From: Liolophura sinensis
Taxonomy: Eukaryota; Mollusca; Polyplacophora; Chitonida; Chitonidae
Direction: 5' to 3'
Assembly (NCBI RefSeq): GCF_032854445.1
Contig: NC_088305.1
Location: 26,190,628-26,254,627, forward strand
DNA length: 64,000 nucleotides
Below the pieces are notes generated by a model. The model saw only the letters and a list, made by a program, of their open reading frames with translations, had not been told where the DNA came from and did not search any database. Positions 57,215-64,000 of this stretch are shown here, piece after piece. A program made the translations under genes and the position numbers. Every line of letters begins with the position of its first letter. The first letter of the stretch is position 1.

Positions 57215-59207
57215 ACATTAAATTTCTTTAAAGAAGTCAGTATGCACACTATTACAATGTTCATAAATGAAATATACATAGAGATAGTATAGAGTTCATG
57301 CTTAGATCTTTTTGATGACTACAATACATAGACGATCACTATTGTCAAGTTAAGCCGTGTGTGCAAGTCCAGGGCGTTGTTCAGTAAGATAAAATAAAAA
57401 ATTCTTTGTTGCCGGGGCAATAATGTAACCATATCAGAGAAAAAATAGGATAGGCTGATATGGACTTCTTTTTTTATTCTGGCTTATGATTAATATCAAT
57501 ATTTTATTGACATTAACATTGGGGATAAAAGTTCTGTCTATAAAATTCAAGGAAAAAGTTTAGAATTCAAGGAAAAAGTTTAGAGTAGAGCTCTTCTTTG
57601 GAAGGTCGGTTGAGGTACGTCAAACAAACTTTTTTTTAATGATGGCCAAGTGTATCTGCACTTATCATTTACAATGTAGTTTTGCATCATAAGACTATTG
57701 TATCCCTGACTGTGTCTACATTGTGTACATTTGCAGTATTACCTGGGGCATTAGCTAAGCCAAAGCTATGTCAGCTGTCTACTGGAATGATTTTAAATAG
57801 GGAAACCGTTAAAAGTTGACACACAGACTGTCTTGTAAGTCAGGCTTTGCCAGGCTTGTAAGTGAACCGACTGTGTGTTATGTTGACTTAGCTTAATCAG
57901 AGAATTCCTGTGGTCTTAGGGGTTTTATAAACTAGGCTGAAGTCAGTGTGCCTGTATGCAGGAGTGGAACACAACTTCAATCCCACTTCTGACACCGACA
58001 TTTTCCGTGTACACTACACAACAGCTGACTCTCCACTGGAAGAGACTGTTTTGGGTACATACATCCTGCTACATCCACAAGTACACGTACGTACAAATAC
58101 AGGTACATGCACATGGCCTGATCCAAGGTATTTTTGAACCTGCCCAAAGGATTTGGGCGTCGGAAGTTCGGAATCCCAAATGATAAGTGTTGACACTTTT
58201 CGTGTTACACATAAAAAAGGTGAGGCTGATACATCTGGTTTGATCAACCCCTGATGCACCTGTAGTCATCAGCCATTTCGTATTTATTATTATATTTTAT
58301 GCTTGTAAAAAATGCACTCCAATGATTAGGGGGATATGTGGACAGATTTGACATGGTCAAACGGGAAACATCTTTATCTGAACTAAACTTTAAACAGTGT
58401 GGACTAAAGTTGCTTGTACGTGTTCAGTGCACTTCTATTTTTATTTTGTGATGACACCACTGGAGGTTGACTTCGCAATTCAAGTTGTCACAATTGCTAT
58501 GGAAACCAGTACTAAAGTATATACATGTACAAGTAGGCATGATGTTGCCATGGCAGTTGAAACCTTATACCCAGGTAACGGGATAAGGGTGTTGTTAAAT
58601 AGGAATCAAGTCCTGCTGATACTGTATATGTAGTGCTTACTGGTGAAGTCAGAACTGTTTGTGTAAACTGCAGGGACTGTGGTTCTAATTGTTCACAGGT
58701 ACAGGTATGCATTATTATTTAACACACGTGTAGATATTTTGAAGCAAAGAAATGAAACGTTTCAAAGTGGTTCGTTTCAGTATATAATTTATAATGATCA
58801 CAATTTGTATTAAGAGATAGTGAGCACTAAAATTATATTTCATCTAGAATATAAAATATACACAGTGCCCATATTCGCATATTTTGTGTTGTTTGGGTAA
58901 ATAGTTTTTATGAGAATGTTTTAATGCTAAATATGTTTGACAATCCATTTATCACTTTCTAGTGTGTGACCTAATATTATGCCATAATGGTGGAGGCTGT
59001 TGGACATGTTCATGTATATTAAAAGTGAAATAGTCTTTGCTACATAACCCACCAGTCAGATAAATAAATCAGTCTTTAGGAAATCACCAGGACTATTAAA
59101 ACACATGTGACAGTTTATGTACATGTACCTGTACATGTACATGTATAAGTAATATTAGTATTATTTTAATTTTGAATATACTGTGTATGTACAGTAGTTG
59201 TATGCTT
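57215..59207. other. GALNT intron 1, nothing recognised
   Basis: AT-rich with many TACATGTA-type octamers. A 20-bp tandem duplication (aaattcaaggaaaaagttta) lies near 57542-57582. No exon. Confidence 0.5.
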
Positions 59208-59219
59208 GTATCTATTACA

Positions 59220-59490
59220 GGGGCCTCCGTGGCTCAGTCGGTTAGCGCGCTAGCGCAGCGTAATAACCCAGGAGCCTCTCACCAATGCGGTTGCTGTGAG
59301 TTCAAGGCCAGCTCATGCTGGCTTCCTCTCCGGCCGTAAGTGGGAAGGTCTGCCAGCAACCTGCGGATGATCGTGGGTTTCCCCCCGGGATGTGCCCGGT
59401 TTCCACCCACCATAATGCTGGCCGCCGTCGTATAAGTGAAATATTCTTGAGTACGGCGTAAAACATCAATCAAATAAATAAATAAATCAA
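59220..59490 (+). repeat. SINE-A, full-length, young, with TSD
   Basis: Complete head (ggggcctccgtggctcagtc), body and tail ending (AAAT)n. The 12-bp flanks gtatctattaca (59208-59219) and gtatctactaca (59491-59502) differ at one base. Confidence 0.97.
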
Positions 59491-59504
59491 GTATCTACTA
59501 CATG

Positions 59505-60325
59505 TGTATTCATAATACATGTTGTATATCGCCTCCTCCTCTCATTAAGTCTGATCCTTATCATGTATAGTATAGCCTCCAGTAACTCAATTATTCATCT
59601 GTACATTTATATAGTGGTTTACAGAGCAAAATGATGATAAATAGAGCAAATAATTAGTATGGTTGTTAATGATTAAATGGCTTGGGTCTAAGTGGTTTAG
59701 GATATGTACATGTAATTTTGTCTTGATGGATAACTTTCTCCCCAGGTTGAATCACTATTGATAACGGTACTACTTCTCTTTACTACAGAACAACGTACTA
59801 ACCACAGTTTGAGTTCTTTACTGTCATGAGTTTGACTTTTTAAGGGCTTGCAATTTATGACTGAAATACGGGTCCAGATGGGTAGATTGATTTCCTAGGG
59901 CCAGTTTAAATCCTTGGTAAATAGAAAAAATGTAAACCGTATAAATACTTGTATAAACCAGGCTGTAAATATATTGGCTAACATGGCATTGTAAAGCCCA
60001 ATCATTCTTTGTTTTTAACAAATGGCTGAATGATTGTGGCTATATACTGTAGCACCATGTTGGCATGTTTCAGCCATATCATTTCAGCCATATGGTGGCA
60101 AGATTCTTTTTTTTCTTTGAAGACTTACATATATGCAGGTATCTTGATATATGTATATAATATGTACATATATGTGTTTACAAACCAATGTGAATGTAAA
60201 GTGCATGCAGTATGGAGAAGTGTATATTGCAGTACATGAACCTGTGTATTTGATCTCTCACCATCGTAAACCTTTGGTTCCTGCTTAACTTTAATAAATT
60301 ATTTGTTTTCTTTTTCTGCTTTCAG
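59505..60325. other. GALNT intron 1, 3' end
   Basis: AT-rich intron ending in a strong polypyrimidine tract and acceptor (tttctttttctgctttcag, ending 60325). Confidence 0.7.
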
Positions 60326-60686
60326 GCTTTAAAGAGCACCAGAGCACTTTCCAGGATGATTTGATGTGGAATTGAAACAACATTACATCAACTGAATGTG
60401 AATCAAACATTAATTATGGTTGCCATGACAACAAGAAACATGGCTGTTTGGACTTTGTGCATATCAGTACCATTGACAATGTATTTGGGAGAATTTTACA
60501 CATTTCCTCAGATAGAGGACTTAAACTAACAATGTCAGACCAAAGATCTGTTGGACTTTATTAACATTTACAAGAGCAGTAAGCTTATTTATTTTTTATT
60601 GTGCCATTACATGTGATTTAGATTTTTTTTATACATTATATTCTGTTGTTGTTGTACAGTACAGTTTTTGACTAAAAACAGCAAAA
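60326..60686 (+). other. GALNT exon 2, 5' UTR part with several upstream ATGs
   Basis: The exon begins after the tctgctttcag acceptor. At least eight ATGs precede the main start. The largest upstream frame (60416-60529, 37 codons) opens MVAMTTRNMAVWTL and closes with TAA. A 10-codon frame follows at 60532-60564, and an ATG-TGA minimal frame lies near 60610. None overlaps the main start. If the transcript starts at the upstream exon, this leader would favour reinitiation and low or regulated translation. A transcript starting inside this exon would avoid them. Confidence 0.65.
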
Positions 60687-60891
60687 ATGGTTAGTCGTCT
60701 GAAACTACAGTATTGTAAGGTTATTATGGCCACGTCAATGGTTTGGTTTCTGTTGGACGTTGCGCTACTCATGTACTACACGGATTGTACCGGCTCTAAT
60801 GCCCAGTGCTCAAACAAGGGCGACTCAGCAGGAGGCGAGAAAAGATCGGAGCAAAAACCTGGTGGCCTTTTAGATAAAATTTTACCAAGAG
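60687..60891 (+). CDS. GALNT1: Polypeptide N-acetylgalactosaminyltransferase, exon with start
   Basis: Starts mucin-type O-glycosylation: transfers GalNAc from UDP-GalNAc to Ser/Thr of secreted and membrane proteins in the Golgi. This exon gives residues 1-68: a short cytosolic tail (MVSRLKLQY), a single type II membrane anchor (about residues 11-31, CKVIMATSMVWFLLDVALLM), then the luminal stem. The YCK(V/I)(V/I)xATS...LLD pattern is shared with vertebrate GALNT1 and GALNT13. An in-frame TGA lies 15 nt before the ATG and -3 is A. The donor is aagag/gtaagt, phase 1. The symbol is by clade; GALNT1 and GALNT13 cannot be told apart in an invertebrate. The full protein should be about 560 residues; 181 are in the window. 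Confidence 0.93.
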
Positions 60892-62397
60892 GTAAGTGTT
60901 CTGTTACATGAATCATGTGAAGGGTTCATGCCAAGAAGCAGATAAACGCCATTCATGCCTAGACAGAAAAAAAAAATGTATTCATGGAATTTTAACCTTT
61001 TTGTTAATTTGCATTTGCTCTCTCAATTTTGTGATAGTTAGTTTTTTTTTTTTTTACACCTGCCTTCATCTGCCTGCATATCTATAAACAGGAGGTACAT
61101 GTAAATTTTAAAATTGAAATGAATTTATATGTATCAGTTTTTGCGCCTGAACTCTCCTTGTATGTCATATGCTCTTGTATGTATAATGTCTTAAATAGTA
61201 GCCTGTGTATGAAATGTGGTGTTCACAGATACGTGCACATGTAAATTGTTTCTTCAAATAGTTAAATATGCACACAAGAAAACTGATTGCGAGATCATCC
61301 GCCAAGCGGACAAGTAATGACAGGTCTCAGTGATACATGTACGTGTCAGAATCTGAGAGTTAGGGGACGGGAAGGGGTGAAGTGGAAAGCAAATAGATTT
61401 TTCAAATAAGTAATACATTTTATTGGGTTCAGTGAAAACATCTGCCTATAACTGACTATAAAAATCAATTAAGTAAACTAGATCAGGTGTTTTCAAAGCA
61501 GATGTGGAGAAACATCCTACTCATGTTGATATGTTGATTGTATTTTGTCAGAGCCTGCAGCTTTCCACAGCTGCAGTTTCTGTTCAGTCACTCAAGTTGA
61601 CAGCTGAATAAACTTTCTGAACTGTTTAATGGATTGTGTGGGTTTGCAAATTTAAATTGTGAATGAAAATCCTTTCAGAATTTGTACATGTAGTCATGAA
61701 TCTGTTTATATATATATATATAAGCAGATTTTGAGGATCACACAGAACGTGTATATTGTGGTGGAGTGGGAGCACATGTGCACATGGTTTATGGTTTAAA
61801 AAAAAAGCACAGATGGACTGATTGATCTATATCTTGTGGATGCAACGTTGCCAGCACAGATTAGCATGTTAGCCCACACTACCACCCCACAACAAACCCA
61901 CTTTTCTCTTTGAATACAGCACCTATTAGTCATCTGACATGATCTCATTTTTACTTTGAGACAACTTTGCCAGTTCCACACGTTTCATTGCTATAGCCAA
62001 CTGTAGCAGAGATTTACAATTAAAAACCCATAGGTGTTTTATGAGCATGCATACAGTACACGGATAATTGTGACATAATAAAGAAAAGCAGAAAAGAGTT
62101 CATAGCTTTAGACTACATTGCAGCAGGCGAGAAGGATTTTTTGAGTTCCCCATTTTTTCGGAGTTGCCCTCTGTAAATCAGATTTCATTCATCCATTGAT
62201 TCATTCGTTCATCCACTCATTCGTCCATCCATTCATTCATCCATTCGTTCATTCATCCACTCACTCATTCATCCATCCATCCATTCATTCGTTCGTTCAT
62301 TCATCCACTCATTCATTCATTCATCCATTCATCCATCCATTCATTCAGTCATTCAGTCATTTCTTCATTTTGACGTGGATTCTCCTCTGTGTTACAG
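60892..62397 (+). other. GALNT intron 2
   Basis: 1,506-bp GT-AG intron (gtaagtg...tctgtgttacag). It holds a T run near 61045, a short (TA)n near 61710 and a TTCATCCA microsatellite that ends close to the acceptor. Confidence 0.9.
62183..62370. repeat. (TTCATCCA)-type microsatellite in GALNT intron 2
   Basis: About 185 bp of ttcattcatccattcgttca-type units, pyrimidine-rich on the coding strand. It ends about 27 bp before the exon 3 acceptor. Read through, it adds a false His/Ser/Phe repeat N-terminus to the exon. Confidence 0.97.
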
Positions 62398-62569
62398 GTC
62401 TCCTCCCACCGCGCTCCCCGACTGGTCCCGGGGAAATGGGGAAGGCTGTGGTGATACCTGTCGAGATGCAGGAAGAGTCCAAGCAAAAGTTTAAAATCCA
62501 CCAGTTTAATTTACTGGCCAGTGAGATGATGTCACTGAATAGATCGTTACCAGACCATCGGATGTCAGG
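62398..62569 (+). CDS. GALNT1: GALNT coding exon 3 (stem region)
   Basis: Residues 69-125, continuing the frame from exon 2 in phase 1 and leaving in phase 2 (gtcagg/gtaatg). It carries [12 protein letters not shown] and [20 protein letters not shown] followed by PDHR. These segments just before the catalytic domain are conserved with GALNT1/13 ([24 protein letters not shown]). This part links the membrane anchor and stem to the GT-A domain. Confidence 0.96.
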
Positions 62570-63556
62570 GTAATGCAGAGTGCTTAGTAGAAGAGACACC
62601 CATGATCCCCTCTTGTTCCCAATTGTACTGTCAATGTTGAAGTGATATTTAACTTCTGAGAAAGTCTCATGAGAGCCCATGGGTTTGGTGATATAAAAGA
62701 GTAACAGGTTCTAAGGAAAGGCCTGTCAGTTTACACTGTTTTTACATGGACCTGAGATGCACATTCTCTATTACATGTATCTATATTGATGCTCATATAC
62801 CAGTGCATTCCATCATAAAATTGCATCAGATGCTTTGTAGGTATGTATATATTGAAATCATATTTACCAGAGCATAAACTGAAAAATCCAGTTGTCCAAC
62901 CAAGAAATCCATGATATTATTAAAAGTGATTGACCTCCACCCACCATAATGCTGGCCACCATCGTATAAGTGAAATATTCTTGAGTATGGCGTAAAACAC
63001 CAGTCAAATGAGTAAATCAAATAAATACTTTGCAGGCTACAGGTAACGAGAGATGTCCGGTCAAGTGGAATATTGTTTGTTTATCATAGACTACAGTCAT
63101 TTAACTGAAAGGGACAGCCTATTTACCAGATGGGGGTCACAAGGGTTGGAGCAGCTTTGTCAGATCTGCCTGTTATTTGCCTGTAGGCTATGTATCTGTA
63201 CAGTTTGCTATAGTCGTAAACCTGACCTCTGACATGCATGTACATGCCTTAATGCAAGGCTATAATTGGAGTAAAAGTAAAGCCTCTGACTCCATATAGT
63301 GTGAATAGCAATATTTTTTAAGAAAATTCGATTAAACTGAAATTATGTTCTCTTGGAGCTTTTACGTGTAAGTCCGTGACTATGCAGATTATTTTAGTAT
63401 GGCGTGATTGTTTGGGATCCAAAACGTTTTCTGGACTGTAGATCTTGCCCTGATCAGTGATGTGGAGTAAACCTGTAGTCGACTAAGTAAGCCAGTACAG
63501 AAAAGGTTGAAGTAAATTTTTTCGTCTAAAAATGTTCTAAACCTTGTCTGTTTCAG
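62570..63556 (+). other. GALNT intron 3
   Basis: 987-bp GT-AG intron (gtaatgc...ccttgtctgtttcag) containing a SINE-A 3' fragment. Confidence 0.92.
62934..63028 (+). repeat. SINE-A 3' fragment in GALNT intron 3
   Basis: ctccacccaccataatgctg, then tail I (taagtgaaatattcttgagt) and an AAATGAGTAAATCAAAT tail. Confidence 0.93.
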
Positions 63557-63723
63557 GTGTAAGTCAAAAGTCTACCCAAAAGCTTTGCCGAGCACGAGTG
63601 TTATAATAGTGTTCCACAACGAGGCGTGGTCAACGTTGCTGCGGACCGTGTGGAGCGTGATTAACCGCTCGCCACGGGACCTGCTGGAAGAGGTTATCCT
63701 GGTGGATGACGCCAGCGAAAGAG
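63557..63723 (+). CDS. GALNT1: GALNT coding exon 4 (start of GT-A catalytic domain)
   Basis: Residues 126-181. [15 protein letters not shown] leads into [20 protein letters not shown], then [20 protein letters not shown]. This is the N-terminal beta-alpha-beta of the UDP-GalNAc binding fold in family GT27: [13 protein letters not shown] and VDDASER are family signatures, and VDD sits in the nucleotide-sugar site. The later DxH, Gly/Trp motif and ricin-like lectin domain are beyond the window. Entry is phase 2. The donor is gaaagag/gtgagg, phase 1, so the next codon starts with G as expected for ERD. No frameshift or stop: the gene looks intact. Confidence 0.97.
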
Positions 63724-64000
63724 GTGAGGGGTGCAGGTGTCATAGGTTGGGGGAACCATTGTTGTACGCTCTGGCAATAAAATTGTTTCTAGTACACCCC
63801 TGTAGGGTACCTCTGTTGGAAGCGCTGTCAGTACAATCGTTTCTAACACCCTCTTCCAAATAAGGGGTGCCACTGTTGTATGCACACTGACAATGAAATC
63901 TTTTCAAATTCCCCCACCCCCAATAAGGGTGTCACTGTTGTAGGCACACTGACAATAAAATCTTTTCAAACTCCCCCTCCCCCAAAAGGGTGCCACTGTT
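63724..64000 (+). other. GALNT intron 4, truncated by window
   Basis: Begins gtgaggggtg; the rest is mostly the tandem repeat listed next. The next exon lies outside the window. Confidence 0.9.
63749..64000. repeat. Tandem repeat, 54-62-bp unit, at start of GALNT intron 4
   Basis: Five starts of the unit gggtgccactgttgtatgca + cactgacaataaaatctttt + c(a/c)-rich end, at about 63751, 63805, 63865, 63927 and 63988. Later units are more alike than the first two. The array continues past the window edge. Confidence 0.93.

Noticed and set aside
62196-62397. His/Ser/Phe-repeat N-terminus in front of GALNT exon 3
   Set aside because: It is intronic microsatellite; the exon starts at the acceptor at 62398 in phase with exon 2.

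Overview
This is nuclear DNA from a spliced, repeat-rich eukaryote. It is most probably a marine lophotrochozoan, and the SINE content points to a mollusc; that assignment rests on recognising repeat styles, not on a search. Supporting signs are GT-AG introns of 0.8-15 kb, polypyrimidine-tract acceptors, animal-type proteins, abundant tRNA-derived SINEs, MITE-like inverted repeats, and minisatellites throughout. There is no operon structure, no bacterial gene and no CRISPR array.

Two protein-coding genes can be supported, and both run off the window. (1) A short-chain dehydrogenase/reductase (SDR; RDH/DHRS/WWOX-like) lies on the minus strand. Three coding exons at 29464-29389, 13950-13865 and 13095-12888 splice in phase and give the first 123 residues: cofactor loop TGGNTGIG, ACRN, the VDL acidic position and CNAG. 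The exons for the catalytic Ser-Tyr-Lys were not found; they lie further left or outside the window. (2) A polypeptide N-acetylgalactosaminyltransferase of the GALNT1/GALNT13 clade lies on the plus strand. Coding exons 60687-60891, 62398-62569 and 63557-63723 encode residues 1-181: cytosolic tail, Golgi membrane anchor, stem and start of the GT-A catalytic domain. A likely non-coding first exon with a CRE/ETS-type promoter sits near 48120-48181, giving a 12 kb first intron. The two genes are divergently transcribed, with putative promoters about 18.5 kb apart.

Layout: 1-1560 is a composite minisatellite (36-bp core plus a variable TAA spacer, 28 units). 1.6-12.9 kb is mostly old repeats: SINEs, a 597-bp inverted-repeat element at 3495-4091, a dispersed element near 5 kb, and a weak terminal-exon candidate at 7761-7922. 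12.9-29.5 kb is the SDR gene; its large first intron holds MITEs, SINEs and a cluster of unrelated minisatellites (22.5-28.8 kb), plus a possible antisense first exon at 20326-20335. 29.5-48 kb is intergenic, with many SINEs, a very homogeneous 67-bp higher-order repeat at 33066-33412 and an unidentified open frame at 45078-45344. 48-64 kb is the GALNT gene, with young SINEs flanked by intact target-site duplications.

At least five SINE types can be told apart by tRNA-like head and body. They fall into two groups that share a 3' tail: tail I (SINE-A, C, D) and tail II (SINE-B, E). This suggests two LINE partners. No LINE reverse transcriptase is visible here. The window contains no clearly new multi-gene system; its most distinctive content is the repeat architecture.
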